DNA from: Defluviitaleaceae bacterium | Lineage (GTDB): Bacteria; Bacillota; Clostridia; Lachnospirales; WRAX01 | DNA: 34,472 nucleotides | Assembly: GCA_009785595.1 (NCBI GenBank) | Contig: WQVZ01000014.1 | Span: 1-34,472, forward strand | Reading direction: 5' to 3' | In this document: piece after piece, positions 24,864-33,451 of the stretch | How positions within the stretch are numbered: the stretch's first letter is position 1 | Layout of the letters: each line of letters starts with the position of its first letter | Program-made: the position numbers and the translations under genes | The notes under the pieces: model-generated | The model's database searches: none | What the model was told of the DNA's origin: nothing | Seen by the model: only the letters and a program-made list of their open reading frames with translations

Positions 24864-26759
24864 ATGATTATTTCTTGCAGGGACATACAAAAATCCTTTG
24901 GGGCCGACGTGGTCCTTAAAAACGTGTCCTTTGGTGTGGACGAAAAAGAAAAAGCGGCCCTTGTGGGTGTAAACGGCGCGGGCAAAACCACGCTGTTTAA
25001 AATTATTTTGGGCCAGCTGGCCGCTGATGGCGGCGAAATCTCCATCAAAAAAGGCGCGCAAATAGGCTATTTGGCCCAAAATATGGACTTAAACATCACA
25101 AATACCATATACGAAGAATTGCTGTCGGTTTTTGACCATTTGGCGGCCATGGAAGAAGAAATACGAACCATGGAGGGCCAGATGGCGGGGCTTGATGACA
25201 CCGAGCTTGCCCGCCTTATGGAAAGATACGCAAAACTGACACATGAGTTTGAAAGCCGTCGGGGTTACGAATATAAAAGCCGCGTGCGTGGCGTGGCTTC
25301 TGGTTTGGGCTTTAGCGAGACAGAGCATGCTCTGGCCATAGGTCAGCTTTCCGGCGGGCAAAAAACCCGGGTGTCTTTGGGCAAGCTGCTGCTACGAGAG
25401 CCCGACCTGCTGTTGCTGGACGAGCCCACAAACCACCTGGACATTGCGGCCATAACCTGGCTGGAGGATTATTTTTTACGGGAATATGAGAAGGCTGTGG
25501 TTATCATAAGTCACGACCGCTATTTTTTGGACAAAGTTGCCAAAAAGGTGATAGAAATTGAGCACGGCACGGCCAAAACATACGGCGGCAATTACAGCTA
25601 CTTTGTGGACAAAAAAGCGGCGGATTTTGAAATTGCCATGCACCAGTACGTAAGCCAGCAAAAAGAGATAAAGCGGCAGGAGGAAAGCATTGCACTGCTA
25701 CGGTCTTTTAACCGCGAAAAATCCGTGCGCCGGGCCAGAAGCAAAGAAAAACAGCTGGCCAAAATAGAGCGTGTGGACAAACCCCAAAACGCCCCGGAAA
25801 ATATGCGCCTGGCCCTGACACCCCGCATATCCAGCGGCAACGATGTGCTAACCATACGCGGCGGCAAAAAGACCTTTGGGGATTTTGTGCTGTTTAGCGG
25901 CGTAAACATGGAGATAAAAAAAGGCGAAAAAGTGGCCCTGATAGGGGAAAACGGCGTGGGCAAGACGACACTGTTTAATATGATACGCTATGGAGACCCC
26001 GCGGCGGTGCTGGGCACCAATGTGCGCATAGGATATTATGACCAGGAACTTAAATTTTCCGACATGGCAAAGACTATTTTCCAGGAAATTTCCGACACAT
26101 ATCCCCGCATGAAAAATTTGGAGATACGTAATGCCCTGGCGGCCTTTCTCTTTATGGGGGACGATATTTTAAAACCTCTGTCGGCCTTGTCAGGCGGCGA
26201 GAAAGGGCGCGTAGCCCTGTGCAAACTGATGCTGTCCGATGTAAATTTTTTGATGCTGGATGAACCCACAAACCACCTTGACCTATTTTCGAAAGAAATA
26301 CTGGAAAATGCCCTGATAAGTTACGAAGGCACGGCCCTATATATCAGTCACGACCGCTACTTCATCAACAACACCGCGGAGAAAATATATGAACTACAAC
26401 CGGGCGGCAGCGGACTGTTTTTGGGTAATTACGATTATTATGTAGACAAAAAGGCGGAAATGCAAGGAAACGGTGAGGTGGCAAGGGCTGAAAAAAACGC
26501 CAGCGGAGCCAAAGAGGAATGGCTGGAGAAAAAAGAAGAGGCCGCGCGGGCGCGTAAGCATAAGGCGCGCATAGAGCGGCTGGAGGCGGATATAGAAAAA
26601 ACCGAGGCAGCTATTTTTGCGGCGGATGAAGAGCTGGCTCGGGATGAGGTGGCTACCGATGCCGTGCGCGCCCAAGAGGTGTACTTAATGCGAGCCGGGT
26701 TTGAGGAGAAACTCGGGGTGTTGCTGGAGGAGTGGGAAGCGGTTAGTGCAGGGGAGTAG
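24864..26759 (+). CDS. ABC-F family ATP-binding protein (YdiF-like)
   Basis: ABC-F proteins are soluble twin-ATPase factors that bind the ribosomal E site; some give antibiotic resistance, others aid translation. The 631-residue protein has Walker A GVNGAGKTT (35-43), signature LSGGQKTRVS (162-171) and Walker B LLLLDEPTNHLD (182-193) in the first domain. The second has GENGVGKTT (361-369), LSGGEKGRV (442-450) and DEPTNHLD (466-473). The inter-domain linker is basic and helical, and a charged coiled coil ends the protein (about 540-625), as in YdiF/Uup-like members. ATG at 24864 begins the first ATPase domain. The longer open frame from 24729 only reads promoter and repeat sequence. Confidence 0.93.
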   Translation: MIISCRDIQKSFGADVVLKNVSFGVDEKEKAALVGVNGAGKTTLFKIILGQLAADGGEISIKKGAQIGYLAQNMDLNITNTIYEELLSVFDHLAAMEEEIRTMEGQMAGLDDTELARLMERYAKLTHEFESRRGYEYKSRVRGVASGLGFSETEHALAIGQLSGGQKTRVSLGKLLLREPDLLLLDEPTNHLDIAAITWLEDYFLREYEKAVVIISHDRYFLDKVAKKVIEIEHGTAKTYGGNYSYFVDKKAADFEIAMHQYVSQQKEIKRQEESIALLRSFNREKSVRRARSKEKQLAKIERVDKPQNAPENMRLALTPRISSGNDVLTIRGGKKTFGDFVLFSGVNMEIKKGEKVALIGENGVGKTTLFNMIRYGDPAAVLGTNVRIGYYDQELKFSDMAKTIFQEISDTYPRMKNLEIRNALAAFLFMGDDILKPLSALSGGEKGRVALCKLMLSDVNFLMLDEPTNHLDLFSKEILENALISYEGTALYISHDRYFINNTAEKIYELQPGGSGLFLGNYDYYVDKKAEMQGNGEVARAEKNASGAKEEWLEKKEEAARARKHKARIERLEADIEKTEAAIFAADEELARDEVATDAVRAQEVYLMRAGFEEKLGVLLEEWEAVSAGE

Positions 26760-26802
26760 GTTGACCCGTGTGAGAAGTAACGATGGATGATTATGGCTTT
26801 TC

Positions 26803-26825
26803 GGGGACGCACATTGTGCGTCCCC
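26803..26825 (+). terminator. Terminator-like hairpin after the ABC-F gene
   Basis: Perfect palindrome of GGGGACGCACA and TGTGCGTCCCC around one T, followed by ATATTTTGG. It lies 44 bases past the ABC-F stop. The T-run is short. Confidence 0.6.
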
Positions 26826-26867
26826 ATATTTTGGAACTTTTTGTATGGATAGGCGTGTGGTTTGCTA

Positions 26868-26896
26868 TTGCAGACAGGCAATTATTATTGTATAAT
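26868..26896 (+). promoter_or_regulatory. Promoter of the subtilase gene
   Basis: TTGCAG (26868-26873), 17 bases and a perfect TATAAT (26891-26896). Transcription would start near 26903, giving a leader of about 184 bases. Confidence 0.6.
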
Positions 26897-26902
26897 TGTG
26901 AT

Positions 26903-27086
26903 ATTCTTGAATTATTTTCCACATAAAGTGTCCGCGTGCCTTAGATGTTACATGTTTCGGTGCTTTTTGGTGGGAACGGCGAGAGGGAAGGAGGCACAAA
27001 AAACCTGCTAAATTTGTCCGACAAAGGGCTTGCTGGCGATGTAGGCACCAGCAGCCCAAAACCAGTGAAACGAAAGGAGATTTTGT
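26903..27086 (+). promoter_or_regulatory. Long structured leader of the subtilase gene
   Basis: The leader can form a stem between GTGCCTT (about 26937) and AAGGAGGCAC (about 26988-26997), and a strong hairpin GGGCTTGCTGG / CCAGCAGCCC at 27026-27056 with one bulged base. The ribosome binding site AAAGGAG follows about 20 bases later. I compared it with the riboswitch classes I know (c-di-GMP, c-di-AMP, cobalamin, glycine, SAM, TPP, ZTP) and found no match. Confidence 0.35.
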
Positions 27087-30000
27087 ATGAAGACGAAATT
27101 GCTTCCAGGTAATAACAAAGGCATGTTTAAGTTTATGAGAAAATCACTCGTGTGCTTGCTGGCTTTTGTAATTGCAATTGGCCCGCTGTCAGCTGTGACT
27201 CTGGCTGAAGAGTATAATCCGGCGGCCACTGTTCTTTCTGCGGAAAGACAGGAAATTTTTGAAGAAATACAGTTAGAACAGCTTAACCACGGCCTTGTTG
27301 GCTTTGAGGGCGCAAATGCCCTGCCAAATGATGATACACCCGTAAGCGTGTTTGTGTTCTTTAATCACGGCCCGGCGGCTGTGCAGGTTGTAGAAGCACA
27401 GGTAGCAGGCCGCCGCATGGCTCAGTCTATGGCGGAGCAAATTGTAGAATACGAGCACGCAACATTCCAGCAAGAGCTGGCCGGTCTTTTTGCCATTACA
27501 CCTTTTGGCATGGACGACAGAACTTATTCGGTGGATTTTGAATATCGCCATGCTTTAAACGGCGTAGCCATGACCCTTCCCGCCAATATGGTGGAAGCGG
27601 TGCTGGATATTTCCGTTGTTAGAGCAATTTATCCTGTTGCGTATGTAGAGGCACCCGAACCTGTGATTTTTCCTGTGGCAACGGATGCCGCAAGAGACCC
27701 ACAAGGTATGCAGCAGGGGCGTCACAGAATGAATGTTCCTGAATTGCACAGCAGAGGATATACTGGCGAAGGTGTGCTTATAGCCGTAATAGACTCAGGT
27801 ATCGACTGGATGCACCCGGCGTTTAGAGGCAGCTTCCCCACCGCCCAGTATATGTATGAAAGAGGGCTGGAGCTTGACCAAAGCGAACTTATTAACTTTG
27901 GCACTGCCGCTGACCCCGACTGGCGTTTTGTAGGCCGCGACTTTATCCGCTTGTGGCCAGGCCAAGCTTGGCGCGGCAACCCAACAACCAGACCAGCGGG
28001 CCAGCCCGGCCATGATCCCATGGAAGCTGCACCGTTTAACTTCCCGGGTAATGCGCAAGCGGCCGCCGCAGGCTGGACAAGCCACGGTACACACGTATCC
28101 GGCACCATTGTTGGTCGTGATGTTGCGGCCCATGGCAACACAGATAATAACTACGACGTATCCATCCTGGGCGTAGCTCCCGGCGCACTGGCCATACATT
28201 ACCGCGCACTGTGGGGCAGCACGCCAAATACTGTTATCACTGCCGCTTTTGAGCGTGCCGTGCTTGACGGTGCAGATGTTGTTAATATGTCCCTTGGCGG
28301 CGGCGTGGCAAGTGCCGTTGATGTACAGGGCATAGCCATAAACAATTTAATGCTGGCTGACCCTTATCTTGTATTTGTAATTTCTGCCGGCAACAACGGC
28401 CCTAATTACCGTACAAGCGGCAACCCAAGTGGTGCTACCATGGCTATCAGCGTTTCTGCTTTAAAAGAACCCCAAGACTTTGGTCTTGAAATGCGTTGGC
28501 CAAGCCCAACAGGTGTTGGCCGCACATCTTTCATGCTTCCTAATGTGGCATGGTATCTTGACCAGCTTCCAAATGGCAATTACATATTTGACATTGACAG
28601 CATAACCACCAGAGCAGATGGCACAATGACCGTATTTGCCATGCCTGTTACCCCTGGCAGCCCTGTTGGCGCGGGCCAAAACGCAACCACCGCACCGCCT
28701 GTTGGTGCCGGAACCGCCAACGACTTTGCAGAGCTTGAAAGAATACACGGCAGAGAAGCACTGGAAGGCCATTTTGTGCTTGTGCGCCGCGGCTATACTT
28801 TCTCTGACATCACCTTACACGCCAACAGGCTTGGTCTTGGCGGCGTTATACAAATTAACACCATCCAGCAACCACCTGCCGCCGGCGGCGTTAGTGGTGC
28901 CTTGATGTTAAGTATGTTCTATACCGAAGGTTTTGAGCTTGCGCAATGGCTTAATCTTAACCAAGACCCGGCAGACCGTTGGGGTACAATTTGGTTCTCT
29001 GATACCCTTGGAGAGCTTGGCGACCTTCATTTGCAAGGCTTTTCTTCTCGCGGCCCGGTACTTGGCAGCTTAGAAATTACCCCGGACGTTGGCGCACATG
29101 GCGTACACGTTTGGTCTTCTATGCCAAGATGGAGCCTGGATCTACCTTGGCAAACCGATACAGTGCCATGGCAAGAGCATTGGAGAAATGACGACAACTG
29201 GATTACCGCGTATTGGTTTATGAGCGGCACATCTATGTCCGGACCTCACGTTGCCGGCGGCGTTGCCCTTATGGTACAGTATAGCCGCGAAAACGGCGGC
29301 CAGTGGGAAAGCACAGAAATTAAAGCCCGTATTGTAAACACCGCTATACCTGTTACATACCAAAGCGATATTATACCGGAGCATACACCCGTACGCGGCG
29401 TATTTAACGGCTCCAGACAAATGGACGTTTGGGCAGCTGTACAAGCCACCACCGTTGTTTCTGTTGAATATTCAAGAGTAACAACAATACCCGGTCGTTC
29501 CTTTGGCGCACAGCCACTTGTCACCACAACAAAAGGCTCCTTCAGTTTTGGTGGCCTTGGTGATGGTCAATCCAACAGCCTTACGGCAATTATCAACAGC
29601 CAAGAAGGCGGCGTATACACAATTACTCACGAATTTATTCTTGATGGCAGATTGTCTCAAGAGGGCGCGACCCTTGCACTTAGCAGAAATTCTGTTACAG
29701 TTGCACCGGGTGCTTCCGAGACCTTTGTAGCAACCCTTACAATGCCTGCTGTGGCTGTACCTGCAGGACATTACGAAGGTTATATAACAGTAACCAAAGG
29801 CGAAGCTGTTGTGGCAAGGCTTCCGTTTGCCGCCGTGGGTATCACCGTATCCCCGCCGGTATTTGACGGCAGCGTATTCCTTTACAGCTCTGTTGTATCC
29901 GGCGATTCCCTGTTCCCGGTCGGCAACGCTATCAGCCCATTGGCCAGCCAGCTTGGCATCTTCTTTACGCCAAATGACGGTTTCTACTTTGATATGTTCC

Positions 30001-31568
30001 TTTACAGAGTAGACGGCGAAGACCTTATCCCTGTAGGCCCCGGCGGCGATAATTGGCTGGGCTCACGCCAGGCTCCATTGATAGGCCACAGAGACGGCTC
30101 TAACATAGGCGGCCCAATGCGCGGCCAACAGCACCGCGCCATGATATTGGATATATATCCTCTTGGCCTGGCAGAAGGCGAATATACCCTTCGTCTGGAT
30201 GTTCACCGCTCAACCTGGACGGGCTACACAATTATCAACGACAACTGGATTCAAGCAGAAACCATATATCTCCCATTCTGGGTAGACAACACCCCGCCTG
30301 TTCTGCAAGACCTTGACATCCAAGGCATTAACCTTGGCAATATCAATCTGCTTGACTTTGACGGCGAAACCGTAACGGTAATGCCAACTGACAGAACAGA
30401 CAATGAAATAGTAATCACCGGTAATGTATTTGACGCATGGACAGACGAAATGATGGGCGAAGATGTCTTTGGCATCTGGCGTAATGCGGAAGCCGGCATG
30501 GACAACGTAGCTGTATTTGTCCTTTTGGGCGAAAACACACCAGCCAACCGCCCTGTACGTGCAGAACTGGATGAAGACGGCAACTTTGCTGTCACCATCG
30601 AGGTAGACGAAGAAGCGGATACCTTCGACATAACAATTTGGGCTGTTGACGGCTGGTCTGTGCTGCCTAATGTGGATGGTTTCCTCCATGCAGGCGGCCC
30701 TGGGCTTCACCCCAATTGGGCTTCCCAAGCTGGTGTTATGGCTGTGCTTAGAACCCTTAACCACAGAGACCACTTTGCTCTTCCATTCGGTCTTATTGGT
30801 GCCGATGCGGCCCTCAATACCGACTTGCATCAAGGCAGATGGTACTGGCAAAGTGCCGCAATTGGTGCCAGAATGGGCGAACATGTTTGGAGCGGTCTTA
30901 ATGTAACCGAATTTAACGTGAGCATCGTTGAAGAATTCCCAACCTTCACACTTAACATCTTTAACAACGGCCATTCCAATAACGCATCACTGGCTACTCT
31001 GGGTGTTATCCGCATGTGGACACAGCTTAACGGCCAAAACGCCCTTGTGCCTTATGCCGGATTAGAAATAACAGCAGAATTCCCCAATGGTCAATGTGCT
31101 ATGCATGTTATAAACATTAACCGCCCATGGAACAACCAAGGTTTTGTAAACTTTATTGATGCAGACAAAACCGTTAACTGGCAGCGCATATACCTTACAG
31201 CCACCCTTTTTGGCCAAACCGTAGATGCTGTCCTTATAAACGACTTGTATGTTACAAGAACCCTGGGTTTCCAAGCCTTTAACAACGGTAACGACAACCA
31301 CGCAGGTCTTGCGGGCACCATCCGTATATGGACGCAAATAAACGGCGTAAACACCCTTATCCCATATGCAGATATTACAGTAACGGCCACCCATCTTAAC
31401 GGAGAATGTGCCATGGAATTTGTGCGCATTAACCGCCCGTGGAACAACCAGGCTTATGTTAATTTGTTTGATGTAACCAAAACCGATGCCGACTGGCAAT
31501 ATATCAACTTTGCCGTGGAACTTAACGGCCAGGTTGCGGAACTTCTGCTTATTAACAACCTGTACTAG
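27087..31568 (+). CDS. Secreted subtilisin-family (S8) protease with tandem C-terminal domains
   Basis: A 1493-residue exported protease. A signal peptide ends near residue 40 (LSAVTLAEE), and an inhibitor-type propeptide of about 130-150 residues follows. The catalytic triad is Asp236 (AVIDSGID), His333 (SHGTHVSG) and Ser716 (GTSMSGPHVAG), with oxyanion Asn436 (SAGNNGP). The long gap between Asn436 and Ser716 holds a PA-type insert (about 550-625), as in lactocepin and Vpr-like enzymes. Fn3-like beta domains follow (about 800-1190). Two tandem copies of a domain of about 100 residues end the protein (1287-1388 and 1394-1493). There is no LPXTG-type signal or membrane anchor. AAAGGAG lies seven bases before the ATG. 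Confidence 0.93.
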   Translation: MKTKLLPGNNKGMFKFMRKSLVCLLAFVIAIGPLSAVTLAEEYNPAATVLSAERQEIFEEIQLEQLNHGLVGFEGANALPNDDTPVSVFVFFNHGPAAVQVVEAQVAGRRMAQSMAEQIVEYEHATFQQELAGLFAITPFGMDDRTYSVDFEYRHALNGVAMTLPANMVEAVLDISVVRAIYPVAYVEAPEPVIFPVATDAARDPQGMQQGRHRMNVPELHSRGYTGEGVLIAVIDSGIDWMHPAFRGSFPTAQYMYERGLELDQSELINFGTAADPDWRFVGRDFIRLWPGQAWRGNPTTRPAGQPGHDPMEAAPFNFPGNAQAAAAGWTSHGTHVSGTIVGRDVAAHGNTDNNYDVSILGVAPGALAIHYRALWGSTPNTVITAAFERAVLDGADVVNMSLGGGVASAVDVQGIAINNLMLADPYLVFVISAGNNGPNYRTSGNPSGATMAISVSALKEPQDFGLEMRWPSPTGVGRTSFMLPNVAWYLDQLPNGNYIFDIDSITTRADGTMTVFAMPVTPGSPVGAGQNATTAPPVGAGTANDFAELERIHGREALEGHFVLVRRGYTFSDITLHANRLGLGGVIQINTIQQPPAAGGVSGALMLSMFYTEGFELAQWLNLNQDPADRWGTIWFSDTLGELGDLHLQGFSSRGPVLGSLEITPDVGAHGVHVWSSMPRWSLDLPWQTDTVPWQEHWRNDDNWITAYWFMSGTSMSGPHVAGGVALMVQYSRENGGQWESTEIKARIVNTAIPVTYQSDIIPEHTPVRGVFNGSRQMDVWAAVQATTVVSVEYSRVTTIPGRSFGAQPLVTTTKGSFSFGGLGDGQSNSLTAIINSQEGGVYTITHEFILDGRLSQEGATLALSRNSVTVAPGASETFVATLTMPAVAVPAGHYEGYITVTKGEAVVARLPFAAVGITVSPPVFDGSVFLYSSVVSGDSLFPVGNAISPLASQLGIFFTPNDGFYFDMFLYRVDGEDLIPVGPGGDNWLGSRQAPLIGHRDGSNIGGPMRGQQHRAMILDIYPLGLAEGEYTLRLDVHRSTWTGYTIINDNWIQAETIYLPFWVDNTPPVLQDLDIQGINLGNINLLDFDGETVTVMPTDRTDNEIVITGNVFDAWTDEMMGEDVFGIWRNAEAGMDNVAVFVLLGENTPANRPVRAELDEDGNFAVTIEVDEEADTFDITIWAVDGWSVLPNVDGFLHAGGPGLHPNWASQAGVMAVLRTLNHRDHFALPFGLIGADAALNTDLHQGRWYWQSAAIGARMGEHVWSGLNVTEFNVSIVEEFPTFTLNIFNNGHSNNASLATLGVIRMWTQLNGQNALVPYAGLEITAEFPNGQCAMHVININRPWNNQGFVNFIDADKTVNWQRIYLTATLFGQTVDAVLINDLYVTRTLGFQAFNNGNDNHAGLAGTIRIWTQINGVNTLIPYADITVTATHLNGECAMEFVRINRPWNNQAYVNLFDVTKTDADWQYINFAVELNGQVAELLLINNLY
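30945..31565 (+). repeat. Tandem coding repeat at the end of the subtilase
   Basis: Two copies of a module of about 100 residues. Shared blocks are FNNG, IR.WTQ.NG.N.L.PYA, NG.CAM, INRPWNNQ, VN..D..KT, WQ.I and LIN.LY. Each has exactly one Cys. The second copy ends the protein. Identity is moderate at protein level and lower in DNA, so the duplication is not recent. Confidence 0.85.
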
Positions 31569-31607
31569 TGTGCGGCTTGTCGTAACACCATTTATTAAGT
31601 AACACGA

Positions 31608-31657
31608 CCCGCCTTGCGACCAAGGGATTTTAAAAATCTGGTTGCAAGGCGGGTTTT
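31608..31657 (+). terminator. Rho-independent terminator of the subtilase gene
   Basis: Stem CCCGCCTTGCGACC (31608-31621) with GGTTGCAAGGCGGG (31640-31653), one G-T pair, followed by TTTTAT. It lies 39 bases after the stop. Confidence 0.85.
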
Positions 31658-31670
31658 ATACTTCGGGCTA

Positions 31671-31699
31671 TTGCTTGACTGCCATTTCCGTGATATAAT
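31671..31699 (+). promoter_or_regulatory. Promoter of the YhaM-like gene
   Basis: TTGCTT (31671-31676), 17 bases and a perfect TATAAT (31694-31699), about 38 bases before the start codon and just after the subtilase terminator. Confidence 0.6.
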
Positions 31700-31737
31700 T
31701 GTGGCATAATTGGCCTTGGCCTGGAATGGAGCAAATT

Positions 31738-32679
31738 ATGAGGTATATAGAGGATTTTAAAGAAGGGGAAAACATCGTCGCCCACTATTTATGCAAGAAA
31801 AAGGACGTGATGAAGACCAAAAGCGGCAAAAACTATATGTCTATGATATTGGCGGACAGGACAGGTACGGCCGTGGCTAAGGCCTGGACGCTGAATAACG
31901 ATATACAAAGCTTTGATGCCGGAGATTTTATCAAGATAGAAGCCACGGTGGTGACGTATCTGGACGAGATGCAGCTTAATGTGCGCAAAATACGCAAAAG
32001 CCAGACGGGAGAGTATTTGCCCGCGGATTATATACCTACCACCGACCAAGACGTGGGGGCAATATATGCCGCCGTGTGCGGCCTGATAGATTCTTTGGAA
32101 AATCCTCACTTAAAAGAGATGATGACTAATATTTTTGTGGATGACAAAGAAATAAGCGGGGCGTTTTTGCGCCATTCTGCTGCAAAAAATATGCACCACA
32201 GCTATATGGGCGGCCTGTGCGAACATACCCTTAATGTGGCGCAAATATGCGAATTTTTAGCCCCGCGATATAAATTTGTAAACCGGGATGTTTTAATATC
32301 CGCGGCACTTTTGCACGACATCGGCAAAATTTATGAGCTTTCGGATTTTCCCGAAAACGACTATACAGACACCGGCCAGCTTTTGGGCCACATCACCATC
32401 ACCAGCGAGCTTATAGCCGCCCGGGCCGCGGCTGTGTCGGGTTTTCCGCCTGTGCTGAAAAACCTGTTGCAGCATTGCATACTGTCCCACCACGGCAGAC
32501 ACGAATATGGCTCACCCATATTACCAAAAACCATAGAAGCCATGATTTTAAGCTATGCGGATATTACCGACGCCCATATCAAGATGTTTGAGGAAGCTCT
32601 GGAAAAAGGACCGGCTCAGGCGGATTGGGCGGGATATAACCGGGTGTTGGCGCGGGATATACGTAAGTCTAATTTTTAG
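31738..32679 (+). CDS. yhaM: 3'-5' exoribonuclease YhaM family protein
   Basis: YhaM degrades RNA (and single-stranded DNA) from the 3' end with a metal-dependent HD domain. The 313-residue length equals that of the family. An OB-fold with YMSMILADRTGT (33-44) is followed by the HD domain: HHSYMGGLCEHT (153-164), LLHDIGK (191-197, His193-Asp194) and HHGRHEYGSP (251-260). ATG at 31738 starts the typical MRYIEDF and has TGGAG about six bases upstream. Its stop lies one base from the stop of the convergent nuclease gene. Confidence 0.92.
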   Translation: MRYIEDFKEGENIVAHYLCKKKDVMKTKSGKNYMSMILADRTGTAVAKAWTLNNDIQSFDAGDFIKIEATVVTYLDEMQLNVRKIRKSQTGEYLPADYIPTTDQDVGAIYAAVCGLIDSLENPHLKEMMTNIFVDDKEISGAFLRHSAAKNMHHSYMGGLCEHTLNVAQICEFLAPRYKFVNRDVLISAALLHDIGKIYELSDFPENDYTDTGQLLGHITITSELIAARAAAVSGFPPVLKNLLQHCILSHHGRHEYGSPILPKTIEAMILSYADITDAHIKMFEEALEKGPAQADWAGYNRVLARDIRKSNF

Positions 32680-32680
32680 G

Positions 32681-33136
32681 TTATGATATTTCGCAAACCG
32701 TCCCCCGCGCCACACAATGGCGGCAATGGACAAAAGACGGGTTGGCATGGCCTTCCCCAGTTTTAAGCATATTGCGCATATCTGCCAACACAGCATAAAG
32801 CTCCCTGCGGCGTTTTGTGCTGTTTTTTATTACAAACATGGCGTTTTGGTAGCGCAAATATCCCCGCTTTGGCCTTTTGCCCATAGCGTCCTCTATAATA
32901 ACAAAATAGGCCACCAACTGCATTATATCGCCATGGCGGGGTTGGCCTGCCACTCGGCCGCTTTTAAGCTCCATAGGTGCCGGGCGGCCTGTTATGCGGC
33001 TTCTAAAGATAAAATCCGGCTTGCCACGCAAATCATGTCTTGTGGAGCGCAATAGTTTGCCTCCCTTTGCATCGCCATAAATAAGGCGATGCAGACGGGG
33101 TCTGTCTCGTAGAGTTACTTCTTTTATGCCGCGCAT
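32681..33136 (-). CDS. Cas4-like PD-(D/E)XK nuclease, C-terminal part
   Basis: A 151-residue product with the catalytic core of Cas4/RecB-type nucleases: Asp41 (GKPDFIF), Glu56 and Lys58 (MELKSG), the QhxxY motif Q73-Y77 (QLVAY), and three cysteines at the end (C138, C141, C148 in HCRHCVARGTVC) as in iron-sulfur Cas4/AddB proteins. The fourth cysteine of such a cluster is expected near the N-terminus and is found in the neighbouring frame (33139-33432). ATG at 33136 is two bases past that gene's stop, with no good ribosome binding site, so restart after termination is likely if it is expressed. No CRISPR array or other cas gene is present. Read as one half of a split gene. Confidence 0.75.
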   Translation of the reverse strand: MRGIKEVTLRDRPRLHRLIYGDAKGGKLLRSTRHDLRGKPDFIFRSRITGRPAPMELKSGRVAGQPRHGDIMQLVAYFVIIEDAMGKRPKRGYLRYQNAMFVIKNSTKRRRELYAVLADMRNMLKTGEGHANPSFVHCRHCVARGTVCEIS

Positions 33137-33138
33137 AT

Positions 33139-33432
33139 TCACGTCATCACCCCACAAAGCAGCAATATGTACAAAAATATACCTGTCACAACTGCTATGC
33201 GCAGTAGCCGCAAGGCCAGCCTAAATCGGCGGCGGCGTTCAAAACGGGCATGAAAAACCAGCCCCTTTTGTAAGGGGCTGTCGGTTGTGGGCGTTATGCC
33301 TATTTCATCCATATGTATTTTTTTTCGCCGCCTAAGTTCTGCCATGCCGTACTTGTGCTCGTAATACCATTGGTAATTGCAGTACAGATAGCGGTTTACC
33401 TCACTGGCGGAAATGGTCTGGTCGTTCTTCAT
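33139..33432 (-). CDS. Cas4-like protein, N-terminal part with membrane segment
   Basis: A 97-residue product. The start ISASEVNRYLYCNYQWYYEHKYG has the Cas4-type opening with Cys18. KGLVFHARFERRRR (56-69) corresponds to the conserved His region. A membrane segment (about 75-94) directly follows, and then the TGA. The catalytic residues lie in the next frame (-1) downstream. The pair either represents one gene broken by a frameshift or a two-chain membrane-tethered nuclease. GGAG lies eight bases before the ATG. Confidence 0.72.
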   Translation of the reverse strand: MKNDQTISASEVNRYLYCNYQWYYEHKYGMAELRRRKKIHMDEIGITPTTDSPLQKGLVFHARFERRRRFRLALRLLRIAVVTGIFLYILLLCGVMT

Positions 33433-33451
33433 CGCGCTCGCTCCGCATACG

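Noticed and set aside
26903-27086. Known riboswitch in the subtilase leader
   Set aside because: I could not match the conserved motifs of any riboswitch class I know.
27087-31568. Subtilase as substrate of the nearby sortase
   Set aside because: The protein ends LLINNLY, without LPXTG or NPQTN-type signal, hydrophobic tail or basic end.
33130-33160. Programmed -1 frameshift joining the two Cas4-like parts
   Set aside because: No classical slippery heptamer or following stem is seen at the junction. Coupled restart or an indel is simpler.
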